Under the pieces are notes generated by a model that saw nothing but the letters and a program-made list of their open reading frames with translations, was not told the origin of the DNA and made no database searches. A DNA stretch of 58,714 bases. It comes from Pseudomonadota bacterium (GTDB taxonomy: Bacteria > Chloroflexota > UBA6077 > JAJPHF01). This document shows positions 40,005 through 49,002 of this stretch, one piece after another. Where the stretch lies: the NCBI GenBank assembly GCA_021325365.1, contig JAJPHF010000019.1, positions 1-58,714 on the forward strand, written 5' to 3'. A program made the position numbers and the translations under genes. How positions within the stretch are numbered: position 1 is the stretch's first letter; every line of letters begins with the position of its first letter.

Positions 40005-41423
40005 CTAGTCCGCCGCCTCGGGGCCAGGCGACCGGCGCGTGACGACCAGGTCGGGCGGGAGCTCCGGCCAGGCGTAGGCCGGGTCGGCCAGGAAGCGGTT
40101 CATCCGCGCGGCCGTTTCCAGGCCGCCGACGAACGCGCCGTCGTTGCCCACGTCGCCCGCGATGTCGCCGACGACGAACAGGCCGCGCCGGCTGGCGTGG
40201 CGGTCGACGTGCAGCACGAAGTCCGCGGTGGCGCGCACGTCCTCGGGCAGCAGCGCGAAGTCGGGGCGCTGGCCCGTCGCCTTCACGACCGCCGTCACCG
40301 GCAACAGGAACGGCGGCTCGTCGGCCGGCTCGGGCCGCGGGCGGCCGCTCGCGTCGGGCGGGCCCAGGCGCGTGCGCTGGACCTCCACCGCCACCGCCCG
40401 GCCGTGCTCCCCGACGATCCGCAGCGGGTTCAGGTAGAACTGGTAAGGCACGCCCTCGCGCTCCATCATCTGGATGAAGCGCGCGCGGTTGGCCGGCCGC
40501 ACCGGCATCTCCTCGGGCCCGCGGCGGTAGAGCACGTGGACCTCGGCGCCCAGCCGCCGCGCCGTGCGCGCCACGTCCTGCGCCGTGTAGCCGGCGCCGA
40601 GGACCGCCACGCGGTCGCCGATGGCGGGCGGCGTGCCCAGCGTCACGCGCTCCAGGAAGTCCAGCGCCTCGTACACGCCCGCCAGGTCGTCGCCGGGCAC
40701 GCGGACCGCCGCCGGCCGGAAGCGGCCGAGCGCCAGGCAGACCGCATCGTACTCGGCCAGCAGCTCCTCCAGCCGCGCCCGGTCGATGCGCTCGCCCAGC
40801 GCCAGGCGCAAGAGCGCGCTCTGGATCGGCAGCTCCCGGCGCAGCACGGGCCGGGGCATGCGGAAGTTCGGGTAGCCGACGATCAGCATCCCGCCGACGT
40901 CGGGCAGGGCGTCGAACAGCGTGACGGCATGCCCCGCCCGCAGCAGCCCCAGCGCCGTGGCCAGCCCCCCCGACCCCGCGCCGACGATGGCGACGCGCTT
41001 GCCCGAGGGCGGCCGCTCCACGACCGTCGGCTGCCGGCGCCCGTGGTCCGCGGCCGCGCGCTCCAGTGTCCGCAGGTTCAGCGGCTCGAAGCCCGTGGGA
41101 TAAGCGTCGGCCATCGCCGCCTCGCAGAACTTGTGGCAGCAGCGCCCCATGATCCCGCCCCACGGATGGGCCTGGCTCACCACTGCTGCCGCGCCGTCGA
41201 AGTCGCCGTTCGCCAGCGCCGCGACGAGCCGGTCGACGTCCACCCCGAAGGGACAGCCCCGCGTGGCCGGCTCGTAGGCGAGGCCCGCGCCGCGCCGGGC
41301 CTCGGCCACCGCCGCCTCGCGGTCGTAGCCGAGCAACACCTCGTCGAAGCTCGTGACGGCCTCCGTGGGCGCCAGCCGGCGTTCCGGGATTCGGCGGGAC
41401 GTATCGCGCTCCATGTCCACCAC
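40005..41423 (-). CDS. GltD-like FAD/NAD(P)-dependent oxidoreductase
   Basis: A 472-residue flavoprotein of the glutamate-synthase small-subunit/dihydropyrimidine-dehydrogenase N-terminal type. A Cys-rich Fe-S region starts it (TRGCPFGVD, IMGRCCHKFCEAA), then the FAD site RVAIVGAGSGGLATALGL, and the second nucleotide site RVAVLGAGYTAQDVARTARRLGAEVHVLYRR. GLFVVGDIAGDVGNDGAFVGG closes the FAD domain. It moves electrons from NAD(P)H to a partner, possibly the Rieske proteins of the island. GTG 41423 lies ten bases after GGGAGG; ATG 41414 is an alternative. It follows an SBP by 26 bases. Confidence 0.78.
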   Translation of the reverse strand: MVDMERDTSRRIPERRLAPTEAVTSFDEVLLGYDREAAVAEARRGAGLAYEPATRGCPFGVDVDRLVAALANGDFDGAAAVVSQAHPWGGIMGRCCHKFCEAAMADAYPTGFEPLNLRTLERAAADHGRRQPTVVERPPSGKRVAIVGAGSGGLATALGLLRAGHAVTLFDALPDVGGMLIVGYPNFRMPRPVLRRELPIQSALLRLALGERIDRARLEELLAEYDAVCLALGRFRPAAVRVPGDDLAGVYEALDFLERVTLGTPPAIGDRVAVLGAGYTAQDVARTARRLGAEVHVLYRRGPEEMPVRPANRARFIQMMEREGVPYQFYLNPLRIVGEHGRAVAVEVQRTRLGPPDASGRPRPEPADEPPFLLPVTAVVKATGQRPDFALLPEDVRATADFVLHVDRHASRRGLFVVGDIAGDVGNDGAFVGGLETAARMNRFLADPAYAWPELPPDLVVTRRSPGPEAAD

Positions 41424-41449
41424 GGCGGCTGGTCCTCCCAAGGAGATGG

Positions 41450-42601
41450 CTAATGTTGTTGCCGGAGAATCACCGCGAAGTCATCGCCCAGCTTGATCGA
41501 GTCGGGGTGCTCGGCCACGAAGCGCGCGTCCATCCGCAGCGGCTCGATGCCCTTGGCCCGCAGCCCGCTCAGCTCGGCGGCCGACTGGGAGCCGGGCAGC
41601 TCGTAATGGTCGATCCACTCGATATCGTAGAGCAGTCGCTGCCCCTCCTCGGTCAAGAGCATGTTGATGTACAGCTTCGCCAGGTTCGGATGCGCGGACG
41701 TGCGCGGCACGCCCAGGTAGAAGAACAGGACCGTGGCCGCGTCCTCGGGAATGACGTGGCCGATCGGCGCCCCGCTCGCCCGCAGGCGGTTGGCGTCGAA
41801 GCTGCCGCAGTCCATGACCAGCATGGCAAACTCGCCGCTAATGATGCGCGTGGACTCGCCGCAGCGCATCAGCCCGGCGATGTTCTGCGAGAGCTGGGTC
41901 ACGAACGCCCGCATCTTCTCGGCGCCCCACTCGGGGCGGCTGGCCACACGGTCGAAGCTCGCGGCGTTCAGCGTGGAGGCGATCTTCCCCTTCCACTTCG
42001 GGTCGAGCGTGTCCGTCAGCTTCTGCGGCACGTCGCCCGGCGGCACCAGGTTGGTGTTGTAGGTGATCCCCGGCAGGCGGCTGGTGAACTCCACGCCGAT
42101 GTTGTTGGGCGCGACGAACTGCGGCTGGATGCGCGGCGAGAGCGCGGTGTAGTCGTAGGGCTCCAGCGCGTCGAGGTCGACGAGCGGACCGTAGTGCGAC
42201 TCCGCGCCCAACAGCACGTCGGTCGAGGCCTTGCGCCCCGCGGCCGCCTCCTGAATGACCCTCCCCGCCATGTCCGTCATCGACGGCCCCGGCGTGAAGT
42301 TGAACCGCACGTGCGTGCCGTAGAGCTGATTGAACAGCGCCTCCCAGCGGCCCACGGCCTCGCTTCCGCCGAGCGTGTTGTTGCTCCAGGAGAGGTTCAG
42401 CTCGGTCTCGCCGGCCGCTTGCGCCGCCGCGATCAACCGCTCCACTTCCGGGGTGTTGGCGGTCCCGCTGGGAGGCGCCGCGGGCGCGGCGCCGGCCGGC
42501 GCCACCCCCGCCCCACCCGTGGGCGCGGCGGCAGGGACAGCGGCCTGGCAGGCAACCACCAGCCACGCCAGCCCGACGAGCGCGAGCGCCTGCCGCCACA
42601 C
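41450..42601 (-). CDS. Fe3+-type (FbpA/PotD-like) extracellular solute-binding lipoprotein
   Basis: A 383-residue SBP of the extracellular_1/Fe3+ group. GTG 42601 (GGAG six bases upstream) gives a signal with lipobox VVAC (Cys18). Domain: LNLSWSNNTLGGSEAVGRWEALF, FTPGPSMTDM, STDVLLGAESHYGPL, PGITYNTNLVPPGD, GKIASTLNAASFDRVASRPEW, and LGVPRTSAHPNLAKLYINMLL. It is close to 44624 over its whole length and related to 50406 and 54231. The only ABC permease of matching type is at 56698. Ligand unknown; the family includes organophosphonate and polyamine binders besides iron. Confidence 0.82.
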   Translation of the reverse strand: MWRQALALVGLAWLVVACQAAVPAAAPTGGAGVAPAGAAPAAPPSGTANTPEVERLIAAAQAAGETELNLSWSNNTLGGSEAVGRWEALFNQLYGTHVRFNFTPGPSMTDMAGRVIQEAAAGRKASTDVLLGAESHYGPLVDLDALEPYDYTALSPRIQPQFVAPNNIGVEFTSRLPGITYNTNLVPPGDVPQKLTDTLDPKWKGKIASTLNAASFDRVASRPEWGAEKMRAFVTQLSQNIAGLMRCGESTRIISGEFAMLVMDCGSFDANRLRASGAPIGHVIPEDAATVLFFYLGVPRTSAHPNLAKLYINMLLTEEGQRLLYDIEWIDHYELPGSQSAAELSGLRAKGIEPLRMDARFVAEHPDSIKLGDDFAVILRQQH

Positions 42602-42654
42602 CGTTTGCTCCGTTCGACCGCCGGCGCTCGCGCCCCGACCCTGCCCACCGCGCC

Positions 42655-43242
42655 TCAGTGCGCAGCCCGGCGGGCGCGCAGCCGCGCGAGCTTCTCCTGC
42701 AACTGGCGCTCCGCCTCTTCCGCCCGCTCCGGCGTCGGCCACTGCTGGATGACGGTCAGGGTCTTGTCATAGGGGCCGACGGCAAGCTGCTGCCGCAGCT
42801 CGTCCGGGTACGCCGAGCAGTGCAGCTCCAGGTGGTTCCCGTCGGGGTCGTTGAAGTAGATCTCGCAGCCCTTCGTGCCGGCGCGCGTCATCGGCCCGAC
42901 GAACGGCACCCCCCAGTAGCGGAGCTGCTCGACCCAGAGCGCCACGTCCTCGGCGGGGATGTCGAAGGCGTGGTGGGGATGCGACTGGTCGACCGTCGGC
43001 TGGCCGTAGTCCTGCTCGAACAGGTCCAGCTCGATGCCCGGGCACAGCGCCACACCGACTTGCAGGCTGCGCGCCAGACCCTTTTGCACGCGGTCCGGCG
43101 CCGACTCGTGGTCCACCTCGCAGTTGAAGACCGCCGTGTAGAACCGGGCGGCCGCGTAGCGATCGCGGACCGGGAGCGTGAAGTGGTTGAGGCCGCGGAT
43201 GCGTACCCGCGCCCCGGCGGGCGCCGACGTGTCCAGCGCCAT
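42655..43242 (-). CDS. VOC-family (extradiol dioxygenase/glyoxalase-type) protein
   Basis: A 195-residue VOC protein. Metal ligands expected at GLNHFTLPV (His), HHAFDIPAED (His) and NHLELHC (Glu). FYTAVFNCEVDHES and CEIYFNDPDGNHLEL are the typical strands. A helical C-terminal tail (TPERAEEAERQLQEKLARL) extends beyond the fold. It could be an extradiol dioxygenase; the pairing with M24 and SBP genes suggests a defined pathway step. ATG 43242 follows GGGAGG. It sits between the SBP 41450 and the M24 gene 43341. Confidence 0.75.
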   Translation of the reverse strand: MALDTSAPAGARVRIRGLNHFTLPVRDRYAAARFYTAVFNCEVDHESAPDRVQKGLARSLQVGVALCPGIELDLFEQDYGQPTVDQSHPHHAFDIPAEDVALWVEQLRYWGVPFVGPMTRAGTKGCEIYFNDPDGNHLELHCSAYPDELRQQLAVGPYDKTLTVIQQWPTPERAEEAERQLQEKLARLRARRAAH

Positions 43243-43340
43243 GACGCACCTCCCTCATGGCCGTGCCGGCCCGGTGGCCGCGACATGGCCGTGATACCAC
43301 ACGCCGGCACTCGGGGCAATCCTTGCGCGCCGGCCGCGGC

Positions 43341-44606
43341 TCAGCCGCCGGCGATGGCGATGCCGTGCGGGCGCGTGCCGAGCCGACGGCCGCCCTGGGC
43401 CGTGACGACCACGGTGTCGCCGAACGTAATCGCGTACTGGCCGTCCGCCGAGACGACGCCCGGCTTGAGCACGAACACCATGCGCTCCTGGAGCGGCACG
43501 GCGAGCGGCCCCGGGTCGCGGGCGGAGTCGGTGATGATCGGGCCGTCGTCGCCCTGGCCCCGCCCGTGCATGTTCAGCACGCCCTTCACGCCCGCCGCCG
43601 GGCCGCTGCGGGGCGCGATGGCGTCCGCCCGCGCGGCGCACTGTGCCGCCAGCTCCCCGAGCGTCGTGCCGGGCCGGAGCGCCTCTAGCGTCGTGTGGAA
43701 CAGGTCGTCCTGTACCTTCATCAGCTCGACGTACGCCGGGTCCGGCTGGCCCACGGCCACGGGCACGTCTTGCTGCGCGCGATAGCCCGCCCACGAGGCC
43801 TCCAGCTCGTTCAGGATGATGTCGCCCGGCTGCAGCAGGCGGTGGCACGGCCGCGCCTGCGTGCGCCGCGGCCGCGGGCCGGACACCCAGTTGTAGTGGA
43901 CCGGCAGCTCGGAGCCCGCGCGCAGCATCGCCCCCATCGCCTCGCCCCACACCACCCAGTCGCTCGCGCCGGGGCGCGCCGCGGCGATTTCGGCATCGTA
44001 GCCGGCGTCGATGATGTCGTTCGAGCGGGCCAGGAACGCGATCTCTTCCTCGCTCTTCACCCAGCGCGTCTCGACCAGCAGGTCGGTGGCGTCGCGCAGC
44101 TCGGCGTCCGGGAAGGCGTCGCGGATCTGCCGGTAAGTGCCGTAGAGGATCGTGCCCTCGGGACTGCGCGTGCCCTCGCCCAGCCCGGCGATGCCGATGA
44201 CGCGCGGGCTCAGCTCGCGCAGCCGCTCGACGACGACCCTCCCGTAGTTGCGCCGCGCCTCGCGGACGTCGGTCACCCAGTTCTGCACGTTGGGCCAGCG
44301 CAGCTTGGCGCTGGTCGCGATGGCCGTGACCGCGCCCTCCAGCGGGAAGACGACGGCGACGTCGGCGTCTCCGCCCCCGCCGACGTGGCTCAGGTAGCGG
44401 CTGTTCGCCTGGAAGTCGGTCGAGTGGCCGCTGTTCTGCGGCGTCACCAGCACGTCGATGCCCTGCGCGGCCATGCGCGCCCGCACCGCCGCCCAGCGCC
44501 GGTCGCGCTCCGCGAGCGAGAAGCGCGGGTACGGGTCCAGGCCCTCGTCCCAGTCCACGTCGGCCAGGCTGCGGTCCACCGGATAGGTCTGCGCGGTAGC
44601 GGTCAT
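43341..44606 (-). CDS. M24-family pita-bread protein, copy 2
   Basis: A 421-residue paralogue of 38761 and 45804. It has SLAERDRRWAAVRARMAAQGID and SGHSTDFQANSRYLSHVG in the N-terminal domain, then VKSEEEIAFLARSNDIID. The shared His motif is LNMHGRGQGDDGPII, and the place of the metal Asp pair reads LNELEASWAGYRAQQ, again lacking the standard ligands. LQERMVFVLKPGV and GDTVVVTAQGGRRLG end it. ATG 44606 has GAGGAGG seven bases upstream; the larger open frame is antisense shadow over an SBP. It lies 17 bases behind the SBP 44624. Confidence 0.78.
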   Translation of the reverse strand: MTATAQTYPVDRSLADVDWDEGLDPYPRFSLAERDRRWAAVRARMAAQGIDVLVTPQNSGHSTDFQANSRYLSHVGGGGDADVAVVFPLEGAVTAIATSAKLRWPNVQNWVTDVREARRNYGRVVVERLRELSPRVIGIAGLGEGTRSPEGTILYGTYRQIRDAFPDAELRDATDLLVETRWVKSEEEIAFLARSNDIIDAGYDAEIAAARPGASDWVVWGEAMGAMLRAGSELPVHYNWVSGPRPRRTQARPCHRLLQPGDIILNELEASWAGYRAQQDVPVAVGQPDPAYVELMKVQDDLFHTTLEALRPGTTLGELAAQCAARADAIAPRSGPAAGVKGVLNMHGRGQGDDGPIITDSARDPGPLAVPLQERMVFVLKPGVVSADGQYAITFGDTVVVTAQGGRRLGTRPHGIAIAGG

Positions 44607-44623
44607 GGCCTGCCTCCTCGTTC

Positions 44624-45745
44624 TCAGCGATGGTCGCGCAACAGCGCGGTCAGCTCCTCGGAGAGCCCCTCCAGCTCCGGATGCTCGGCGACGAACCGCG
44701 CGTCCACTTTCAGCGGCGTGATGCCCTTCGCGCGCACGTCGTTCAGCTCGGCCGCCGACTGCGAGCCGGGCAGGCTGACGTGGTCCAGGTACTCGGTCTC
44801 GTAGAGCGCGCGCTGGCCGGCCTCGCTCAACAGCAGGTTGACGAACAGCTTGGCCAGGTTCGGGTGCGCGGCGGTGCGTGGCACGCCCAGGTAGAAGACC
44901 GCGATCACCGGCGCGTCCTCGGGGATGACGTGGCCGACCGGGCCGCCCTTGGCCTGGCCCTTGTGTACCTCGTAGCCGCCGCAGTCCATCACCAGCATGC
45001 CAAACTCGCCGCTCATGAAGCGCGCCGTCTCGCCGCAGCGCACCAGCCCCGAGATGTTCCCCGAGAGCCGCGCCACGTAACGCTTCATGCGTTCGGGGCC
45101 CCACTCCGGGCGCGCGGCCACGCGGTCGAAGTTGGCCGCGTTCTGCGTGGAGGCCATGATGTCGCGCCACTTCGGGTTAAGCGCGTCCTCCAGCGTGTGC
45201 GGCGCGTCGGCGGGCGGCACCAGGTTGGTGTTGTAGGTGATGCCGGGCAGCCGCGTCGCCACCTCCACGCCGACGTTGTTCGGCGCCACGATCTCGGGCG
45301 TGATTCGCGGCGAGAGCTGCGTGTAGTCGTAGCGTTCGAGGACGTCCCGGTCGAGCAGCGGCGCGTAGTGGGTCTCGCCGCCGAGCAGCAGGTCCGTCTC
45401 GCTCTTGCGGCCCGTGGCCACTTCCTGGCTCACCCGCGACGACATCTCGGTCATCGTCGGGCCGGGCGTGAAATTGACCTGGATGCTGGTGCCGTAGGTC
45501 TGGTTGAACAGAACGGCGAGGCGCTGGGCGCCCTGGCTGCCGCCCAGCGTGTTGTCGCTCCAGGAGAGGTCAAGCTCGTTCTCGCCGGCGTCGCGGGCCG
45601 CGGCGAGCAGCCGCGCGACCTCGGGGGTCTGCGACGCGTCGGCCGTCGGGCTCGCCGCGGCCGGCTGGCGGGTGGGCGTGGGGGCCCCCTGGCAGGCCGC
45701 CAGGAGCCACAGCGCGGCACCGAGGACGGCGAGCGTGCGCGGCAT
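44624..45745 (-). CDS. Fe3+-type extracellular solute-binding lipoprotein
   Basis: A 373-residue SBP very similar to 41450. Signal MPRTLAVLGAALWLLAAC (lipobox LAAC, Cys18). Domain: LDLSWSDNTLGGSQGAQRLAV, FTPGPTMTEM, ETDLLLGGETHYAPLL, PGITYNTNLVPPAD, ASTQNAANFDRVAARPEW, and LGVPRTAAHPNLAKLFVNLLL. It is bracketed by two M24 genes (43341 and 45804), as 41450 is followed by one, which suggests duplication of an SBP-M24 unit. ATG 45745 has GGGGAG upstream. Ligand unknown. Confidence 0.82.
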   Translation of the reverse strand: MPRTLAVLGAALWLLAACQGAPTPTRQPAAASPTADASQTPEVARLLAAARDAGENELDLSWSDNTLGGSQGAQRLAVLFNQTYGTSIQVNFTPGPTMTEMSSRVSQEVATGRKSETDLLLGGETHYAPLLDRDVLERYDYTQLSPRITPEIVAPNNVGVEVATRLPGITYNTNLVPPADAPHTLEDALNPKWRDIMASTQNAANFDRVAARPEWGPERMKRYVARLSGNISGLVRCGETARFMSGEFGMLVMDCGGYEVHKGQAKGGPVGHVIPEDAPVIAVFYLGVPRTAAHPNLAKLFVNLLLSEAGQRALYETEYLDHVSLPGSQSAAELNDVRAKGITPLKVDARFVAEHPELEGLSEELTALLRDHR

Positions 45746-45803
45746 CCCTGCTCCCCGGGGGCAGCGCCCCCATCATCCTGACGCGCGTCTCCGCGCGCCC
45801 GCG

Positions 45804-47012
45804 TCAGCCCAGCTCGTACAGCTCCTGCGGCCGGGTGCCGAGCCGCTCCGCGCCGTCTTCGCGCACGACCACGACCTCGCCCCAGTGGCCGTAATCGGGC
45901 TTGTCGTCCACCCAGACGTTCGGCTTGACCACCATACAGCAGCCCTCGGCCAGCTCCACGTCGAGGAGCGCCGGCGAGTAGTGTCCCGTCACCAGCGGGC
46001 CGTCGTCGCCGGTGCCACGCCCGTGCATGAGCAGCCTCGCCACGCCGCGCCCATTCATGGCCGTAACGTTGCCGATCTCCAGCAGCTCCGCCACCCGCAC
46101 GCCCGGCTTGAGCGCGGCGAACACCCGGTTGAACGCCTCCCAGGCCAGCTGCATCCCATCACGCAGGTCCGGGTGGGCGGGCCCCATCGCGAACGTCTCG
46201 TCGATCTGCGCGATGTGGCCGCCCCAGCGCCCCTCGATCTCGATGGCCAGCACGTCGCCGCGCTCTAGGGTGCGGAACGAGGGCTGCTCGACGCGGTGGT
46301 AGGTGTTCCCGAGCGGCCCGCTGATCCAGCCGAACATCGGCTGGAAGCTGCCGCCCGCGTCGGCGTTGGCGAACAGCATGTGGGCGAACACGTGCCGCTC
46401 CCGCACGCCGGGGCGCGCGTGGTCCAGCACGGCGCGCATGGTCTGCTCCGCCACCGCGGTGCCCTGGCGCAGGAAGTCGATCTCCTCGGCGCTCTTCTGG
46501 TAGCGCGCCTCGCCGAGCAGGTCCGTGGCGGAAACCACGCGGGCGTTCGGGAAGGCCTGCTTGATGATCTCGACCGACTGCCAGTTCACCTCCCCCTCGG
46601 TCTCGCGGACGTGGCTGAGCAGCCCCGAGGTCAGCCCCGCGATGCCCAGCGTGCCGCGCTCGAAGCCCAGCTCCCGCAGCCGCGCGACGACCGTCGTGCC
46701 CCCGGCGCCGCGCCGCGCCGCCCGGATGTCCGTGAGCCAGTTCGACGACGGCCACACGCCGCCGCGCGAGTGCCAGGCCGTCACCTCCCCCTCCAGCGGG
46801 AAGACGACGGTCGTCTCGTCCGAGTTCTCGCCGAGCTGCGTCAGGTAGCGGGCGTCGGCCTGGCCCCGGTCGTGGTTGTTCGTACACGGCAGGCAGGCGA
46901 TGACGTCGATGCCGTCGCGGGCCATCAGCGCCCGCACGCGCGCCCAGCGGCGGTCGCGCTCGGCCACTGAGAAGACGGCGTTGCTCCACTCGGGCGTCCA
47001 CACGTCAGGCAT
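45804..47012 (-). CDS. M24-family pita-bread protein, copy 3
   Basis: A 402-residue M24 protein, the most divergent of the three. Seen: SVAERDRRWARVRALMARDGID, NNHDRGQADARYLTQLGENSD, YQKSAEEIDFLRQGTAVAEQ, and LLMHGRGTGDDGPLV; the metal region reads AIEIEGRWGGHIAQID. GEVVVVREDGAERLGTRPQEL ends it, with a Glu in a position that the others lack. It probably hydrolyses a small amide or C-N bond. ATG 47012 follows GGAGGG; it overlaps the end of the LysR-type gene by eight bases, so the regulator and this enzyme are co-translated. Confidence 0.78.
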   Translation of the reverse strand: MPDVWTPEWSNAVFSVAERDRRWARVRALMARDGIDVIACLPCTNNHDRGQADARYLTQLGENSDETTVVFPLEGEVTAWHSRGGVWPSSNWLTDIRAARRGAGGTTVVARLRELGFERGTLGIAGLTSGLLSHVRETEGEVNWQSVEIIKQAFPNARVVSATDLLGEARYQKSAEEIDFLRQGTAVAEQTMRAVLDHARPGVRERHVFAHMLFANADAGGSFQPMFGWISGPLGNTYHRVEQPSFRTLERGDVLAIEIEGRWGGHIAQIDETFAMGPAHPDLRDGMQLAWEAFNRVFAALKPGVRVAELLEIGNVTAMNGRGVARLLMHGRGTGDDGPLVTGHYSPALLDVELAEGCCMVVKPNVWVDDKPDYGHWGEVVVVREDGAERLGTRPQELYELG

Positions 47013-48000
47013 AGGGTCCCTCCACGGCGTTTGCTTGGTCGCCCAGTTGGCCGACGAGAAAGGCCCGGAACTGCCGGGCGATCGGCGTGAGCGGAGCGTG
47101 CCGGCGCCGCACTAGGCAGACCGCGCGCGAGGGCGGCGGCTCCGCGAGCGGCAGCGCCCGCAGCCGCCCCTCCGCCAGCTCCCGGCGCAGCGCCGCCCCG
47201 AACAGCACGCCGATGCCGCCGCCCGCCTCGACCAGCCGCTTCACCCCCTCCGGCCCCTGTAGGTCGATCACTCGCGCCGCCGCCAGCCCGCGCGTCTCCA
47301 GCTGGCGGACGATCTGCTCCCAGTGCGGCTCCATGAACGGTCCGATCAGCGTCTCGTCGCGCAGGTCTTCCCAGGACACGCGGTCGCGCCGCGCGAGCGG
47401 CGAGCCCGGCGCCGCGAAAAACGTTACCGGGTCGTCGTAGAGCGGCTCCAGCAGCAGCTCGCGCGGCTGGACCGTCTGCGGCGCCGCGCCGTAGACGGCG
47501 AGATCGTACGTCTCGCTCAAGAAGACCTCGCGGATGTGCCCCGGGCCCAGGATCTGGAGCACCACCTGCGCCTGCGGCACCTCTTGCATGAACGCGCCGA
47601 TGACGGTCGGCAGCACGTAGTTGCCAGGCGTGCTGGTGGCCAGCAGCCGCAGCGTCCCGGCGTGCCCGCCGCGCAGGTCGGCGAGCAACTGCTCGAACCA
47701 CTGCTCCTGGCTAAGTACCGCCTGGGCGGCCTGCGCCAGCTCGGCCCCGGCGGGCGTGAGCAGCAGGCGTCGGCCCTGGCGCTCCACGAGCGGGATAGCC
47801 GCCTTGCGTTCGGCCGCGCGCAGCGTCTTGCTGACCGCCGGCTGCCCCAGGCACACCGCCTGAGCGATGTTCGCCAGCGTCCGGCCCTCGGCCAGGCTCG
47901 CCAGGATGCGCAGCTCCATCAGCGAGAACGCCGTGCGCGGCTCGCGGCGCCCGTTGGCGCGCCGCCCGTCGCGGCTCGCGGCCCCGCACGGCGCCCTCAC
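47005..48000 (-). CDS. LysR-family transcriptional regulator
   Basis: A 331-residue LysR-type regulator. HTH: ELRILASLAEGRTLANIAQAV then LGQPAVSKTLRAAE, followed by the PLVERQGRRLLLTPAG wing. The effector domain has LRLLATSTPGNYVLPTVIGAFM and a C-terminal VGQLGDQ. It should activate or repress surrounding operon genes in response to an aromatic-type inducer. Two starts are possible: GTG 48000, overlapping the TGA of the VOC gene by four bases (GTGA), and ATG 47919, which gives the usual 304-residue LysR. I list the coupled GTG. It sits inside the operon, not divergent from a target as LysR genes usually are. Confidence 0.82.
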   Translation of the reverse strand: MRAPCGAASRDGRRANGRREPRTAFSLMELRILASLAEGRTLANIAQAVCLGQPAVSKTLRAAERKAAIPLVERQGRRLLLTPAGAELAQAAQAVLSQEQWFEQLLADLRGGHAGTLRLLATSTPGNYVLPTVIGAFMQEVPQAQVVLQILGPGHIREVFLSETYDLAVYGAAPQTVQPRELLLEPLYDDPVTFFAAPGSPLARRDRVSWEDLRDETLIGPFMEPHWEQIVRQLETRGLAAARVIDLQGPEGVKRLVEAGGGIGVLFGAALRRELAEGRLRALPLAEPPPSRAVCLVRRRHAPLTPIARQFRAFLVGQLGDQANAVEGPYA

Positions 48001-48926
48001 GTGGTGAAGCCCAGAAAGTTGCCGCTCGGGTCTTTCAGGTACAGCGCCCCGCCCACCCGCTCGAACGGCCCCCCCGTCGCCTCCGCACGGTGCAGGCAGC
48101 GCAGCCGCACCTCCTGGCAGCGCGCCGCCAGCGCCTCCAGGCCGCCGGGCCGCAGGCGGAACCCGGTCCGCGGCGTACCCATGAACTGCTCCCGCGGCGG
48201 CTCCTGGCGGTGCTCCGTGGCGAGATAGATCCCGAGCACGGCGTCGGGCGCGAAGCGAACGAAGAAGTGCGGGTTCGTGCGCGCCACGCGCGGCTCGTTG
48301 TCGTCGGTCATCGCCGCGCTGTACAGGGTGTCCCAGCGTCGCGTGCCGGGCGCGCAGTCGTCCTCGCCGCGCCCCCAGGCGCGCGCCCGCGCGTAGTCGT
48401 CCATGTGCCAGCCGACGCGCGTCTCCACCTCGCCGCCGAGCAGCTGCGTGTAGAACACCTCGGCCCACTCCAGGTCGTAGACCTCGACGGCCGCATGGTC
48501 GATGCCGCGCGTCGGCCCGGCGACGAGCTGCACCCGGTTCCCGTCGGGATCGGCGCAGTAGCGATTCTCGTCGCGCTCGGCCGGGCGATCTTCGTGGTAC
48601 CGCCGGACAGGCACGCCGGCAGCCGCCAGCCGCCCCTCGACCGCCGCCAGCTCCGCTCGCGGGAGGCGATACGCCGCGTGGCAGCCGCTGTCCGGGCGCG
48701 TGGCCGGCGCCGGGCGCTCGGCCAGCACCACGTGCTGGCGCTCGCCCACGCGCAGCCGCGGCCCCTCGGCCATCGTGCCCGCCGGCTCGAAGCCCAGCAG
48801 CTCGCCGTAGAACCGGCGCGCGCGCGCCGTGTCGGCCACCTCGATCACGAGGTCGCCGTAGGCTTCGATGAGTCCCAGCCCGCTCGTCGGCGCCGGGGTG
48901 CGGATGTCGACCCAGACCGCGGCCAT
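47997..48926 (-). CDS. Two-module VOC protein (possible extradiol dioxygenase)
   Basis: A 309-residue protein with two VOC modules. Module 1 (EAYGDLVIEVADTARARRFYGELL, GCHAAYRLPRAEL, NRYCADPDGNRVQL) lacks the first His, so it is probably structural. Module 2 (GIDHAAVEVYDLEWAEVFYTQLL, NPHFFVRFAP) holds two His ligands, but the end of the domain reads SGNFLGFTT, where a Glu ligand is usual, so the metal site is incomplete in both modules. The two-module layout is that of type I extradiol dioxygenases; activity is uncertain. ATG 48926; the LysR gene overlaps its stop. Confidence 0.65.
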   Translation of the reverse strand: MAAVWVDIRTPAPTSGLGLIEAYGDLVIEVADTARARRFYGELLGFEPAGTMAEGPRLRVGERQHVVLAERPAPATRPDSGCHAAYRLPRAELAAVEGRLAAAGVPVRRYHEDRPAERDENRYCADPDGNRVQLVAGPTRGIDHAAVEVYDLEWAEVFYTQLLGGEVETRVGWHMDDYARARAWGRGEDDCAPGTRRWDTLYSAAMTDDNEPRVARTNPHFFVRFAPDAVLGIYLATEHRQEPPREQFMGTPRTGFRLRPGGLEALAARCQEVRLRCLHRAEATGGPFERVGGALYLKDPSGNFLGFTT

Positions 48927-49002
48927 GGCCCACTACCTCGTCACGACTGATGTGCCATGCCTGGGGATACCCAACGCATGGCAGCCGACCGTTGCTCGCG
49001 CG

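Noticed and set aside
39991..41163. Upstream extension of the M24 frame to 800 codons
   Set aside because: This part is an alternative frame over the GltD-like gene, whose own frame has clear FAD and NAD motifs. The M24 protein starts at GTG 39990.
44607..45170. Extension of the M24 copy 2 frame to 609 codons
   Set aside because: It lies over the SBP gene 44624 in the wrong frame. ATG 44606 has a strong ribosome site and the family N-terminus.
48001..48933. Extension of the LysR frame to 642 codons (apparent VOC-LysR fusion)
   Set aside because: The upstream part is a non-coding frame over the two-module VOC gene. VOC and LysR are separate, overlapping genes.
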